This document shows, piece after piece, positions 31,212 to 43,929 of a stretch of 64,000 nucleotides of DNA. The translations under genes and the position numbers were made by a program. This DNA comes from Agriotes lineatus (taxonomy: Eukaryota; Arthropoda; Insecta; Coleoptera; Elateridae): contig CALNHX010003647.1 of assembly GCA_940337035.1 (NCBI GenBank), positions 1-64,000 of the forward strand, in the 5' to 3' direction. Below the pieces are notes generated by a model. The model had not been told where the DNA came from and did no database searches. It saw nothing but the letters and a program-made list of their open reading frames with translations. Within the stretch, counting starts at the first letter, position 1, and each line of letters opens with the position of its first letter.

Positions 31212-32744
31212 TCAATTAAATTATACTACAGCAAATTTTGTGATTTATACGTCCAGAAAGAGGGCAGAATCTAGGATTTAAACACGTAAAGTGTGTCTTG
31301 GTTAGATTGGTTACATTTAGAAGAATAACAATAAAGAGAAATGGATACAATTTTTTGTGACTAAAACTAAACTGGCCAACTACTGTTTTATTACCTTCTT
31401 AATACGTTGTTTCCTTATTAAAAGATAAATAAACATGATAGTTCAAACAGCATTTTATTCTTACAGAGATCTACATAATATAATTAGCTAGTGATATTAC
31501 TTTGTTCGAGTCATGGTAATGCATGCACTTTGTCGCCATTTTTCTCGAAAGTGGTCATCCATTTCAAAAATAGTAAATTGACCAGGAAAGAGGTTCTGAA
31601 TGTTAAATTTAAATACAACAAAATTAAAATAAATGCAAAATATTCTATCTAGACAGCTAAATGGTGTAACGGCAGCACCCTCTGCTGTTTTATTCAAAAC
31701 ATGAGAGGGTGAGTAAATAGTAATTTACGATACAAGTGGTTAAAGCTACTCTTTAGGCACGAGTGGGGTAGAGTTAAAACGCGAGTAAGCGAGCGTTTTA
31801 TGCCCCACGAGTGACTAAAGATGCTTTACGTATGTGTATCGTACAATATTTTATCTACGATAGAATCTAAAAAATACGGTAAATATAAAAAATATTTTAC
31901 ATGTAAATTAGAATTATTAGCAACCGGTCCTAATTTTGAGTGTTTTAAAAGTTTTAAAACACGTTGCTACTAACTACGTGCCCAACGAAATTTTTTAAGC
32001 ACGTTGCTATTAACGCCGTAAACTAATGAAAACATGTTATTAAACAGTCGTTTTACAAACTTAAAACTGCCAACTAAAAGGCAATTTTACACACTGTCGT
32101 AGATAAAATATTGTACGATACACATGCGTAAAGCATCTTTAGTCACTCGTGGGGCTTAAAACGCTCGCTCACTCGGGTTTTAATTGTACCCCACTCGTTC
32201 CTAAAGAGTAGCTTTACGCACTTGTATCGTAAATTACTATTTACTCACCCTCTCATGTTTTGAATAAAACAGCAGAGGGCGCTGCCGTTACTCCATTTAG
32301 CTGTCTAGATAGAATATTTTGCATTTATTTTAATTTTGTTGTATTTAAATTTAACATTCAGAACCTCTTTCCTGGTCAATTTACTATTTTTGAAATGGAT
32401 GACCACTTTCGAGAAAAATGGCGACAAAGTGCATGCATTACCATGATTGGAACAAAGTAATAGCAATAGCTAATTATATTATGTAGATCTCTGTAAGAAT
32501 AAAATTCTGTTTGAACTATCATGTTTATTTATCTCTTAATAAGCAAACAAAGTATTAAGAAGGTGATAAAACAGTAGTTGGCCAGTTTAGTTTTACTCAC
32601 AAAAATTTGTATCCATTTCTCTTTATTGTTATTCTTCTAAATGTAACCAATCTAACCAAGACACACTTTACGTGTTTAAATCCTAGATTCTGCCCTCTTT
32701 CTGGACGTATAAATCACAAAATTTGCTGTAGTATAATTTAATTA
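31212..32744. mobile_element. Large foldback element (about 650-bp inverted arms)
   Basis: The left arm 31212-31861 and right arm 32097-32744 are near-perfect inverted copies, sharing for example GCAGAGGGCGCTGCCGTTAC-type and GAAATGGATGACCACTTTCG words, separated by a 235-bp spacer. Identical short frames in both arms are a by-product. Spacer and inner-arm sequences recur at 47040-47465, so this is a dispersed family. No transposase is present. Confidence 0.8.
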
Positions 32745-32865
32745 AAAAAATTAAAACACGTTGCTACTGACAACATAAGTAAACTAATGAAAACATGTTA
32801 TAAGACAGTCGTTTTAAATACTTCAAACTACCAACTAAAAGTCAATTTTACACACTATGGTAGAT

Positions 32866-33082
32866 AATAGTAATTTATTATACAAGACGATAAAGTTAAA
32901 TTTTATCAACGAGTGAATCGTTTAACATCGAGACGAAGTCGAGACGTTAATGATTCAAGAGTGGATAGTAATAACTTTATCGTCATGCATAACACATTTT
33001 TTTTCTATAGTAACAATTTCAAAAGAAAATAAGGTAAGTCAATCACATTTTAAAATCTCAGTAGCTAGATTGGGTTGCTAGG
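32866..33082. repeat. MITE family B, copy 1 left part
   Basis: It begins TAGTAATTTATTATACAAGA and shares the GAGACGAAGTCGAGACGTTA core with copies at 54146-54535 and (shortened) 55598-55886. It is interrupted by the hAT-like element at 33083 and resumes at 34241. Confidence 0.75.
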
Positions 33083-34240
33083 CAGGGTCGGATTTAAGAT
33101 GTGGGTGGCCCGGGGCCCATCTTAGTGGGAGGCCCATTGTTTCAAGGTGTTACAATATGTAATGCAAAAACACGAAATGAAACGAACACAAGTGTATTTA
33201 CAAAATTTATGTACGCAGAGAAATTCAGTTAATAGTTATTTATGCATCAAGGACCAAAAATTGGCTTTTTATGGACGATGCCTGCAATTGCTGGCCGAGG
33301 CGATAGCCGAGGCAAGCAATCAGGCAAGTTGAGGTCGAAAAACGTTTGCGGACAAAAAGCGTTTGCGGACGAAAAGTGTTTGCGGACGAAAAGTGTTTAC
33401 GGACGAAAAGCGTTTGCGGCTGTAAAGTGCGGCCGTAAAGTGTTTGCGGACGAAAAGTGTTTGCGGACGAAAAGTGTTTACGGACGAAAAGCGTTTGCGG
33501 CTGTAAAGTGCGGCCGTAAAGTGTTTGCGGACGAAAAGCATTCGCGGACGAAAAGCATTTGCTGACGAAAAATTAATGGTGTCCAAAAAAGTGACATTTT
33601 TCTTACGCAAATGCGTTCGTAAAATCAAATTTTTAAGGGAGGTCGACGGAAAAATTATTTAATTTTTTCATTGAAAAGTATAGTATAACATAACACAAAT
33701 AACACATAAATATATTACAAATCGGCGAATGAATAATGTTATAACCATTACAGTACAGTCACTTTCCTTAATTTTCGTGCTGCAAAATCGCTGATGATGT
33801 CACTAAAGTCCAATTCACGCAGTATATCTGACTTTTAACATAATGCAATTTGTGTTTTTCAAGTAAAAACATACAAACCATTTAATTGTGAATATTTATA
33901 ACTGGTGTAAATTAGTAAATTATGAGCCATTGTAACTAAATTTAATGTGCATTACTATGTTGTTGGAGGAACGGGCCAGTTCACCAGTACAATAACTTTT
34001 TTATGATTTTCAATAATTTTAACTAATTTAAAATATAAAGTTAGACTATTACATTTCATATCAAGCTAGAGAAGTAAGGAAATTTTTGTTAAATGTTCCC
34101 TATCATTCTAAACAGTTCACAGCAAAGAGACATGTATTTTTCCTGTTTTGTGATATTTACCGCTATATTGGTGGGAGGCCCACTCTTGGTGGGTGGCCCA
34201 GGGTCAGGGCTCCTTGGGCCCCCCTCTTAATCCGGGCCTG
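33083..34240. mobile_element. hAT-like non-autonomous transposon with 8-bp TSD
   Basis: The ends CAGGGTCGGATTTAAG and CTTAATCCGGGCCTG are inverted, of the CAGGG...CCTG type typical of hAT relatives. Flanks are a perfect 8-bp duplication TTGCTAGG (33075-33082 and 34241-34248). The related uninterrupted repeat at 54.36 kb reads TTGCTACGATAATACG, which is the empty site. Subterminal GTGGGAGGCCCA words are also inverted. The 1158-bp interior has no transposase and carries a short tandem array at 33335-33570. Confidence 0.9.
33335..33570. repeat. Short tandem array inside the hAT-like element
   Basis: About 13 imperfect copies of a 16-18-bp unit GTTTGCGGACGAAAAGC, some replaced by GTTTGCGGCTGTAAAGTG-type variants. 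The open frames over it on both strands are artefacts of the array. Confidence 0.8.
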
Positions 34241-34850
34241 TTGCTAGGATAATACGAAGCTGTAATATTTAATTTAAATAAAAGTTAGAAAATTAAATTA
34301 CTCTTCCCTCTGCTGAACATGTAAGTCAGTGATACAGCCTTAGTAACGAAACGTGTAAGTCGGCGATTATATTTGTTTGCTGCTTTCCCTTGACAACGGA
34401 ACTTATTATTATTATTAAGTTCCTAGGATAATAAAATTAGCAACGCAAGATGCAGACTTAGACGTTTTGTTTATAATTGCAAGTGTTTATGTGACATGTG
34501 ACACTCACAGAGGTAACACGACTCACGAAAATTAATCTTGGTGACAGGTGACAAACCAAACGATGTTTTAAAAAATCTCGGAATATTCGATAAGCAGCGA
34601 GAAAAATATAATAAGATAACTCGGAATGTATCGCCTATTAACATTTTCGGCAGGCAAGAAGCCGGGGCTTTGCCTTGGCTTGCATTTGCCTACCTCAAAT
34701 GTTAATAGGTCGTTACATTCCTTGTTACTTAAATAGCTATGATCTACCCTTGATGTTAAAGTGTTAATTTATCTACCCTTGCTGTTAAAGTAACAATTGA
34801 CCTTTTGTTTTGAGTCGATTAAAGCACACTTTAACATTTGCTATAGAAAA
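34241..34850. repeat. MITE family B, copy 1 right part with a further insertion
   Basis: After the target duplication the sequence follows the 54.36-54.54 kb copy (ATAATACGAAGCTGT). An insertion of about 430 bp at roughly 34309-34740 breaks it before it resumes with CTACCCTTGATGTTAAAGTG. The insertion includes a hairpin at about 34630-34715 (CCTATTAACATTT with AAATGTTAATAGG). Confidence 0.65.
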
Positions 34851-36275
34851 AAGGATATTTTAACAGTTGCGTACACTTTGAACATTTTTCACAAATTTGC
34901 ACTACCTACTTTTAATTATAATTTCTGTTTTCGTTTACAAACCAGATTTGGATATAAAACAAACTATTAAATTTAATATTTCATATTTTCACAAGTTTGC
35001 GCCATCTACTGCTTGTCCGTAGAGTAATTAGAAATAGGTCGTTATTTTAACGTGCATCAGCATCGTGAATTGCATAGTAACGAACTTGGGTGTAACGCGG
35101 ATCAAGTCTAGTGTTTTAGAAAATGTGTCAAGCTATGATGGGGGAAACCTAAAAGACTGTACAAGAACGATATATTTTATTTATTTTACCAATTTAACTG
35201 ACTTCTCGATTATATGAGTAACGCTATTCTCATTGGTTGTACTGCATAAAAATTTTAAAGAGAGGTTGTTCCACACGTAAACCTTCCTAATGTGCTTAAC
35301 TACATGAGCTCTAGGACTACTGAGATAATATTTTAGTTGAAACTGCCTACTGTAACACCTTTAAATTTAAATTCCAAGTACCTACTTAGTATTGGGGAAT
35401 TATTCCAATCTTTATAGACGCGTACAACAACTTGAAAGGTTTCGGGCTTTTAACTTAAATTGAATTAAACGTATAAAGAGCATGCCGTAAAATACACCCC
35501 TGTTGTTTAAACAATGATGTTTTATACTCATTCATATTTTTAATAACAATTTCGAAAAAATTAAAAATCGCAATTTTGGCACTTAATGATAAATTAAGAT
35601 ATGAAAAGTGTTGCATAGTGAAGGATGTGGATGCTGCTGAGGTTTTACATGAATCTGAAGAATAGCTGGAAATTTAAACAGTGGCCATTTATCATCCCTC
35701 CTGAAGCTTTGACAGTAGGCAACACATCTTACAATCCAGAAGCAGCTTGGTATAAAACCAAATTTTTATAAAAAGGCATCACAAGATTAATCTTTTAACC
35801 GTAAGATAGTCTTTGGATTGTAAGATGTGTTGTCTATTTGCAAACCTTAAGGGGCGAATTATAAAATGGGCACTCTGTATAGTAGTCAAGAGGCAGGCAT
35901 GACTCCAAATGAGTTACGCAGGGGCTAACGAATTAGCACAAATTCAACTAAAGCAATGGATGAATCGAGTTCTATAGACCAACGAAATGCATTTCAATTA
36001 AATAAAGATATCAGTAGGTACACACAATTGTAGAATATGGCCGGGAAATTATTCACATTCTCCAATGGAGCAAGGATTCTACAATGGTAAAGTTACCGTG
36101 CACTCTGCAGAATTAAGTTATTCCAAGTTATTGAAAACATAACCTGTGTACCTTCCCATACTTATACTCAACTAAAAGATGTATGTTACTCAACACACTT
36201 GTTCATTGCATCGTAGACAGACATTTTTTGAGTCCGTAGCTGGAGCATTTTTGCCGGTACTCAATTCAGTAGATT
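34851..36275. other. Unassigned region
   Basis: No supported gene. A short inverted pair GCAACACATCTTACAATCC / GGATTGTAAGATGTGTTG lies at about 35719 and 35816. Confidence 0.45.
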
Positions 36276-36425
36276 TTTACTTCCCTCGTCTAAGGCGAAG
36301 GAAGTATTGTAATCGTGACAAGATCACCTTCCGAGATTTCTTCAGATCTTCACGTTTCAGGGTCCCTAGATGACGAAAAACAGGTTTTCTCAATTCCTTC
36401 TGTCTGTCTGTATATCCTTCTGTTG
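36276..36425 (+). repeat. Dispersed repeat family C, partial copy
   Basis: It contains TTACTTCCCTCGTCTAAGGC and CAGATCTTCACGTTTCAGGG followed by a CTGTCTGTCTG tract. These words recur at 42840-43140, 43930-44190, 50355-50745 and 53491-53930. Confidence 0.65.
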
Positions 36426-36776
36426 GTGGTATAGCTCAAAATCTACTTGTTAGAGGAATACGATATTTTCTATGTGGATTATATGTCTACTTGGTATTTT
36501 CACAAATTCCACAATGGACCAACGAAGGGGATTTTCAATTAAATAAAGGTACACACAATTGTAGAATATAACCAGAAAATGGTTCGCATTCTGTAATAAA
36601 GCAAGAATTCTACTATGTAAAAATTACTGTGTGCAGTACCCGATCTAGAGGGAGCGAAATAGGGACTATGCCCAGGGCGCCTTATGTGGGTGCGCCAACG
36701 CAAAACTTGGAATGATGATAATATCGAATTGGCGAAACATGATGTAGCATAAGAAGAAAACTGAACAATTATTCTA

Positions 36777-37498
36777 CAGGGTGGTCAAACATTTATTGCG
36801 GGAGATTTCAAATGAAAACTACAGATTAAAAAAATAAAACAATTTGATCAAAAAGGCATCCTCTAGAACACAATACGATCATATTTATTTTATTATTAAT
36901 ACAAAGTAACTGACAACGCCATCTATGATTTTTAAAATTATACTATATCTAGTATGACGTGAATCAATAGAAAATGTTATTCTTTTTACAGTGGTTCAAT
37001 TGTTTTTTATCCTTACATGACAAATATTTTCAATCTTTTCTTGGAGCGAATACCTAAACGGCATTATGGATTTTTAAAATTAACTATTTGCTTCAATAGT
37101 GCAAAAAACAATCGATAATGCAAAACTGTTCTTTATACTAGTAAACAATGCAATTGTCACATTGTTCACTCGTTTTACGTTGGATCATGGGCGACCAATA
37201 ATTTTACGCTTTTTTACATATTCTTGGGGTTTACTCAAAAAATTGTTATGTAAAAATAAAAAAATAATTGAACATTTGTAGTGGGGATACAATGTTTATT
37301 GATTGTCATCTACTACTAGATATAGTGTAATTCTAAAACAAATCATAGACGGCGTTGTCAGTTGTTTTGTATTAGTAATAAATTGAAGATCATCGTGATA
37401 TGTTCTGGAAGATATCTTTCTTATCACATTATGTTAATACTTTGTTTCTATCTATAGTAGTTTTTATTTTAAGCCGATCGTAATGTTTGACCACCCAG
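36777..37498. mobile_element. TA-flanked MITE (722 bp)
   Basis: The tips CAGGGTGGTCAAACATT and its inverse AATGTTTGACCACCCAG are flanked by TA at both ends (36775-36776 and 37499-37500). Longer inner arms (GACAACGCCATCTATGAT with ATCATAGACGGCGTTGTC) make it a foldback structure. There is no transposase; Tc1/mariner group by its target site. Confidence 0.8.
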
Positions 37499-38066
37499 TA
37501 AACTAGTTTAACGAATAGATTCAGTAGAAGAGGCTTCTACTCCCACAAATCGGCGGTAAGTTTTAGTAGAATACATATTGTTATCAGTATTCAGTAACAT
37601 CGTTGTACACAGCTCAATTATATTTTAAATTCAACGATTTTTCAATTTTACCTAGTCTTTTATTTGTAACATTGAAAACTGGCTTTGCGTAATTAAGGTA
37701 GTCCCAGTAATTTGATTTCTAAATCTGTTTGTTAAACCTAGTATAATTTTCATTTGCTAGTTGGCTCATTCTACACGATAAAAAAATTACGTCGCGTCGC
37801 CTGGACTTTCCCATACTATTTAATCCATTGGATGTAAAAATATTAAAGCTGTTACTGTAATTATAGTACTACTTCGACTAGCAAAGTTCTTGCAACACAT
37901 AAAATAACATGAAAAACTATGCAGTTATCTAAGTTGTAATAAATTCTTTGTGACACATTCAAGAACAGGGGATGAAATAAAAATCTTGCTATAGGCAAAT
38001 TTCACAGCAAATTGCCTAGTCTGTCGTAGCTTTCATAATTTCTCGTAATATGAAACAGTCTATATA
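37499..38066. other. Unassigned spacer
   Basis: No supported gene or repeat. Confidence 0.5.
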
Positions 38067-38580
38067 CAGGCTGATTTATAACATACGGAGGAGATTTTTA
38101 GGGTAGATAGATGATTTTTCAGAGATTTTTTCCAAAGAAACAAGATTTCTTTGTTTCTTTGGAAACGATATAATTTCAAACAGAGAAAAAACGACAGAGT
38201 GCTCACACCAATGCTAAATTCTAAAACTAATTTCAATATCATTATTAATTTTTAATAATTACATATTTTTGTATTATAATTGAAAAAGAACGAATTTGAA
38301 TTTTGTATCGTGTATCATACGCTACTTTTTCTACAATCGTAACAGAAATATAGAAACTTGTTCGGTGACACTTTTTCCGTCACATTGTGTTAGCTATTCT
38401 AGGTTATTTTGACATTCAAACTTATGGCAAAGCGTATGGCAACGTGCAAAAAAGACGTAATTCGGGCGCTAATATTAAGAATGCTGCAAACGTCACTGCT
38501 GACACTAGAAACTGTGCAAAAAGTTGTCATTTTGACACGATTGGAGAAATTTTTTTTTTCACAACTTATTTCAAACATTA

Positions 38581-40282
38581 AAGTGTGAAGAAATATGATA
38601 TTGCATATCATATTTCTTCAGGTAGAAGAATTTTTGCAGCTAATTTTATTGTTTAAAATCAAACGTTACTAATAGTTATATGTGAAATTATTAGTTGTGT
38701 CTTGTGTCATATCATAGTGGATATTTTCAATTAAAAATCAATTTAAAGCAACGTTTCGCTATTTAGTATAGCTTCTTCAGACTTAAAATACATTATCTTT
38801 TGTTTTGTTTTTTGTTTTTCTTAATTGTTTAGACATGTTCCAAGTTGTATAAGGGCATGGTGTTATGTTTTTGATATGATTAATGAAGGGTGTAATTGCA
38901 TTTCACCATTTATTGTTTTTTTGTAGTTTGTAATCAATTGATAAAATTATGTGTTTTAGGGTCCTCTTTCTTTAATCCCTTTTCCTTTTTTCTCTTTTTC
39001 CCCTCTCTCTTAAAAATGCTGCAGAAATTTTATTTAGGTTTGGATCTTTTAAAAATTTTTCTTGTTGTATGTTATATTTCTCTGATGTTATTTACCAAGT
39101 ATTACTTTTTTTTGGTTGAATTGGTTGTTTTCTTATATTCATTTTACATGTTCATAACACAAATTTTTTGCACATTTTCCTTTTGTATTTTTTTTTTGTT
39201 TTCTTTAGCGTTGGTGTTCTTCCACCCTGGTTCTGAGATTTCTTTTTATATATTATAATTTTTATATGTAAATATGATACAAGAAGTCGTTTATTTTTGT
39301 GTTATTTTCACTCGGGGTTTCTGTTTTTTCTTCCTTAGTTTTGGCATGAAACTAAATTTGGGGTATTTTGACCTCTTTTGGGTTTCAACGAGGAACCTCG
39401 CCTCAAGTTAATTTAATATTTTAACATTAGACGTAGAAAACATAAATTTTGCGTTTAATAGTTTTCATTAATTTGTTTTTGTGTATGTGTTCATTAAGAC
39501 ATCTCTCCAAGTAGTATATGACTTTTGTTTTAGTGATGTTTTGTTGCTGTTCTTATTTTTCTTTGTTTAAAACTTTTTGTTTTTAAATAATATGGGATAG
39601 GAAGTCCTTAAACACTTGATGGTCTGTCAAAGTTAAAAAGTAAGTTTGGAACTTGTTTTTGAAGGTTTTTTGTTTGTAATATAAAATTTTTGGGTTTACT
39701 TATGCCTGTTGTATTTATTTATAGCGGAGCTTGGCCATTTTTGTTTAGGCCGATCATACTTTGTGAAATGTAATTTCTGGTGTTGGGATTCTGGTTTACT
39801 CTTTGATTACTGGTATTTTAGTTTATTTGTTGTAATTTTATGTAGGAGCTGGTCAAAGAAAACTGAAAAAAAAAACCCGAGTGAAAATAACACCAAAATA
39901 AACGACTTTTTGTATCATATTTACATATAAAAATTAGAACATATAAAAAACTCAGAACCAGAGTGGAAGAACACCAACGCTGAAGAGAACAAAAAGAATA
40001 CAAAAGGAAAATGTGTAAAAAAATTGTATTATGAATATGTAAAATGAATATAAGAAAAAGAGAAAAAAGGAAAGGGATTAAAGTCTGAAGAAGCTATATT
40101 AACTAGCGAAACGTTGCTTTAAATGATTTTTAATTGAAAATATCCACTATGATATGACACGACTAATAAGTTCACATACAACTATTAGTAACATTTGATT
40201 TTAAACAATAAAATTAGCTGCAAAGATTCTTCTACCTGAAGAAATATGATACGTAATGTCATATTTCTTCACATTTTAATAT
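38581..40282. mobile_element. Nested foldback element, possibly Penelope-derived
   Basis: Inverted arms of about 200 bp at the ends (AATATGATATTGC...; TTTAAATCAATTTTTAATTG-type words), plus further inverted blocks at 39200-39310 and 39890-40010. The arms carry CTGAAGAAGC...GCGAAACGTT, a layout also seen at the ends of Penelope-like elements, including the one at 59.4 kb here. The T-rich middle has no readable reverse transcriptase. The family name is tentative. Confidence 0.5.
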
Positions 40283-40479
40283 TTGAATAATACAGCTGTA
40301 ACCAATAATTAATAGTTATTTGAAAACTTGGTGTATATAATTGTAATTTTAAATTATGTATTTACATGTTTTCAATTTTAAATAATGCAAACATTTCTTT
40401 TTATGACATTAAGCACATTTTTTTAAATAACATAAATTTTACAAAAACAAAAAAATATGAAAAGGTAAGGGAACAATAA

Positions 40480-41950
40480 CTACATAAGTATAAAAATTTA
40501 CCAAAATCACAAAACTTGTTCAAAATGCTGCCCCTGCTTTTCAACACACAGTAGCGCACGACGAATCCAATTTCTCGACACTTGCGGAAATTGTTCTCTC
40601 GAGTCCTCTGTAGCAACGTTGATTCGATGGCGCAAATCTTCAATGGTATCGTCTTCAATTGCATGTAGAAGAAGTCCAGTGGGTTGAGATCCGGGCTGCG
40701 TGCATGGGGACCATTAAATAAATCCACCCCGGCCGATTCACCGTTGCGGAATAGATATTTATGCATTAAGGGAGATATGGATATGTTTTTTCCCTGAGAT
40801 TGGCATGGTTACAGACCGAGGGCTCTGTCCCGAGGTCTGTAAGTCAACCGAAAGTAAAAAAACATGAATATTTCCCGTGGTGCATACAATATTTTATTTA
40901 CTAGTATATTTGTATTAATTGTATGAAACTTCAAAATTTCCTAACTACATTTAAAAATAAGAATATGTAAGTAACATCAAGGACTGCCTGAATATATGGT
41001 TGCTAAGACGTTGTTTGTAGTTGCATGGTTACCATGACATTGAGGGAGAAATAATTTGGAAAGTCCCTTGGGAGTTATAAGTAGCTTTCCATTTATTGCA
41101 TCTATTGCGAAAATGAACAATATCATGTTGCTAGTAAATAAAGCTATGATCGATATAATCTCTTACAGGACGACTAAAATGTGATGGACAGCCATCATGC
41201 ATAAACCACATGTTATGTCGCACAGCCGATGAAACATCTTCTAGGAATCCTGGTTTACCAAGAAGTTTTAACTTCTTGTAAAAAATGCAAGTAAGATTCG
41301 CCATTGAGACGCGCCGGAAATTAGAAAGACCCCGTTAAGGTGTCCTTCACAATTCCAGCCCATAAATTTAAACTGAAACGTTGCTAAAAGTTAATTTGGC
41401 GGATCGCATGAGGATTTTCATGAGCCCATGTGTGAGCATTGTAGAAGTTGAGCTTACCATTCCTGGTGAAACAGCATTCGTCAGTTACCAGTATGTTTGC
41501 TGGAAAAACTTACTTCTGCTTCCGTACGATTGGGCAGCCAATCACAAAACTGCTGCCACAACGGTTAATCTTTGAGAGTAGTCCTTACACCTTTTGGAAA
41601 TGATGAGGGTACAAACCGTTCATCTTAAATGTGCGCCAAACAAAGTTCTGAGAAACATTAGCTTCCTGGGCAATTCGGAGTGTACTAGTTGTCGATTCAG
41701 CATCTACCCTTTCCAATACTTCTTCTTCAACATCAACCGCGTGTTGATTTGGTCTTCCACCATCATGACCCTTCTGTGGTTGTAAATTCCCAATCTCTCT
41801 TCCCCGTTGAATAATCCAGGGAGCTGGATTTTCGGAAGGGGTCGGTTTATTTGGAAATTTTTATAAAGACATACGCCTTGCTCGCGCAGTACTTTCATCG
41901 ACAGCTTCATAAACTATTATCGTGTCCATGTATTCATCGTTAGTGTAATT
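40480..41950 (-). pseudogene. Mariner-superfamily transposase, fragmented
   Basis: Minus-strand reading gives, from about 41900 downward, a helix-turn-helix-side fragment, then VTDECCFTRNGKLNFYNAH (near 41470) with the first catalytic-type Asp, an NLWAGIVKDTL segment, an LNGESYLHFLQ segment, and ARSPDLNPLDFF near 40715. The last normally follows the second Asp region and carries the third acidic residue. Stops and frame changes separate the parts. It is the remnant gene of the 38067-42401 transposon. Confidence 0.7.
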
Positions 41951-42403
41951 CACAATTTTTCCGAACTAATAAATTAATAACAACCACTAATAACAAATCT
42001 AAAATTTGATGTCTTCAAATTTACTCAAATGTACTTCCCTAAATTTCAACGGCAACTTGCCTATTCTTTTTTTTTATTATTCACCAGCTCCCTATAGTTG
42101 CTACAAAAATTATTGGGCATTAAAACGAACAATTAAGAAGCCGCAATTTCTATTTTACATTTATTTTAAATATTTTTTTTAACTAAATGTGGTTCAGTTA
42201 ACTCAAATATCCCCAATATAAATTTAAAACGTAAATCACCCACATAATTTCAGAACAACTACCTACTTCTTATTTAACTAAGCTTTAACTCGTTGAACTT
42301 TTTAGTTATTGAGATTTCCTAAGTGTTACTAATAAAAAATGTTTATTTTAGACCACTCTATCTACCCTAAAAATCTCCTCCGTACGTTATAAATCACGCT
42401 GTA

Positions 42404-42839
42404 TACTAAACTGTACTACCAATATGTATTTAAAATATCAGTGATAAAGTTATACTACCAATATTTAAATAAACGCTGTGCCTAGGCGCATATAGTGTTT
42501 TAACCTATTGTCGGTATAGAGTACTACAACAATAACAATTACTGCAAATAACTTCATAAGCTCGACGTGCTTAAGCTGCTTTGTAATCTACCGGTGCTGG
42601 AAGAACGAATTTACCTTCGCAATATTTACCGACAGGGTTTCTACGCCTGTAAACCCTTCTGATATAAATTAGAGGGTAATTGGAGGTCTGATCCTAAACT
42701 TTTCCGTTTGGAATGCACCCAATACTAAAAAATCTGGTGTGATACACTCACTCAACTTCCTTTTACAGTGATCTTATAATTAGCCAAAAATTAGATTTTT
42801 ACTTTTAAAGCATTTCTCAAAAATTACAAATTCTTCAAA
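42404..42839. other. Unassigned spacer
   Basis: No supported gene or repeat. Confidence 0.45.
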
Positions 42840-43140
42840 AACGGTACAAAATAGAGCGACAGACAGACAGACGGAATTAAGAAAATCTATTTTTCGTCAT
42901 CTAGGGACTTTGAAACGTGAAGATCTGAAGAAATCGCGGAAGGTGATTTTTTCGTGATTACAATAGGTACTTCTGAAGGAAGTAAAAAACAAAAGAAATC
43001 CATTTCAGAGGTATTCAACTGGAAAATCACCTATCTCACATCAATGCGCATTAAAAATGTAATAAAAATGTAAAGTTTAAAAAAAAATCGCTAGAACCGT
43101 TTTTGAAAAAATCGAAAAAAACTGAAAAATTACAAGTGTT
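42840..43140 (-). repeat. Dispersed repeat family C, reverse copy
   Basis: A GACAGACAGACAG tract, CGTGAAGATCTGAAGAAATC and GGAAGTAAAAAAC words, and TCAACTGGAAAATCACCTAT are the reverse of the plus copies at 50.4 and 53.5 kb. Confidence 0.65.
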
Positions 43141-43929
43141 GTCGCAATACGCCTAAAGTCTGGGTAACTGGCAATCCTTCTAGTTAAAATACATTTGTAC
43201 GTGAAGACCGAAGCTACTGTTGATATTAATAAGAACACTTAACTACGAATACTTGTATTTATTTTCTGCTGCTTGCAGAAAACTTAAGTTTAATACCGTC
43301 CCTTATAAACTTTTCTTATTAACTAACTAAATTCTAAGTCCAGTTTAACCAAGAAAACTCGGTAGACGTTTACAAAAACCCAAATAAGCCTATCAGAGCA
43401 GTTCTAAATTTTAGACTTTTGGCACGTACATACGGAAGTGACAGTTCATAATAGTTCTATGAATTTGACAAATTTAATGCTTTCACACGCTAAAATTTGT
43501 CAAGCGGCGACACCTCGCAAATGATCGCTAATAAAGTTTTACAATTCTACTAAAAGGAATTTGCTCCAACCGGCACATAATTCTGCCTAATTTTTATGAC
43601 CGAGTTGCACATTTACACTTCTGGTTACGTACCAATATCTAGCTTCTTCTAATTTTTCGGTTCACGAGGTAAACCTTGCATAAATTTGCGTTTAACGATT
43701 CCGTGAGATTGAAATATCTCTAGCTTCCCAGAGAAAGGCACGTTTCTAAACATCGGCTAAATATTCGCTTGTTGTAATTTTAATATACAATTTTGCCTAC
43801 GAAATTCTACATTAAAATATTTATTATACAAATGGCTTATACTAATGTACAGTCTATTCCTACAATCGCGTATAGTTAATTTCATTAAAGAACGCAAATC
43901 GTAACAGTGTAAACACCTACTTCTGGTTA
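43141..43929. other. Unassigned AT-rich spacer
   Basis: No gene is supported. Confidence 0.45.

Larger units (their letters stand above)
38067..42401. mobile_element. Mariner-type transposon relic with nested insertion
   Basis: Inverted tips CAGGCTGATTTATAACATAC (continuing GGAGGAGATTTTTAGGGTAG) and the matching right end are flanked by TA (38065-38066 and 42402-42403). Minus-strand transposase fragments lie at 40500-41950. The foldback insertion at 38581-40282 accounts for about 1.7 kb of its 4.3-kb length. Confidence 0.75.

Noticed and set aside
31497..32460. Paired 66-codon frames in opposite orientation
   Set aside because: They are the two inverted arms of the foldback element; no known domain.
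33242..33628. Two opposing frames of about 100 codons
   Set aside because: Products of the short tandem array in the hAT-like element.
38896..39258. 120-codon Phe/Leu-rich frame that looks like a membrane protein
   Set aside because: It is a T-rich stretch inside the nested foldback element; hydrophobicity follows from composition.
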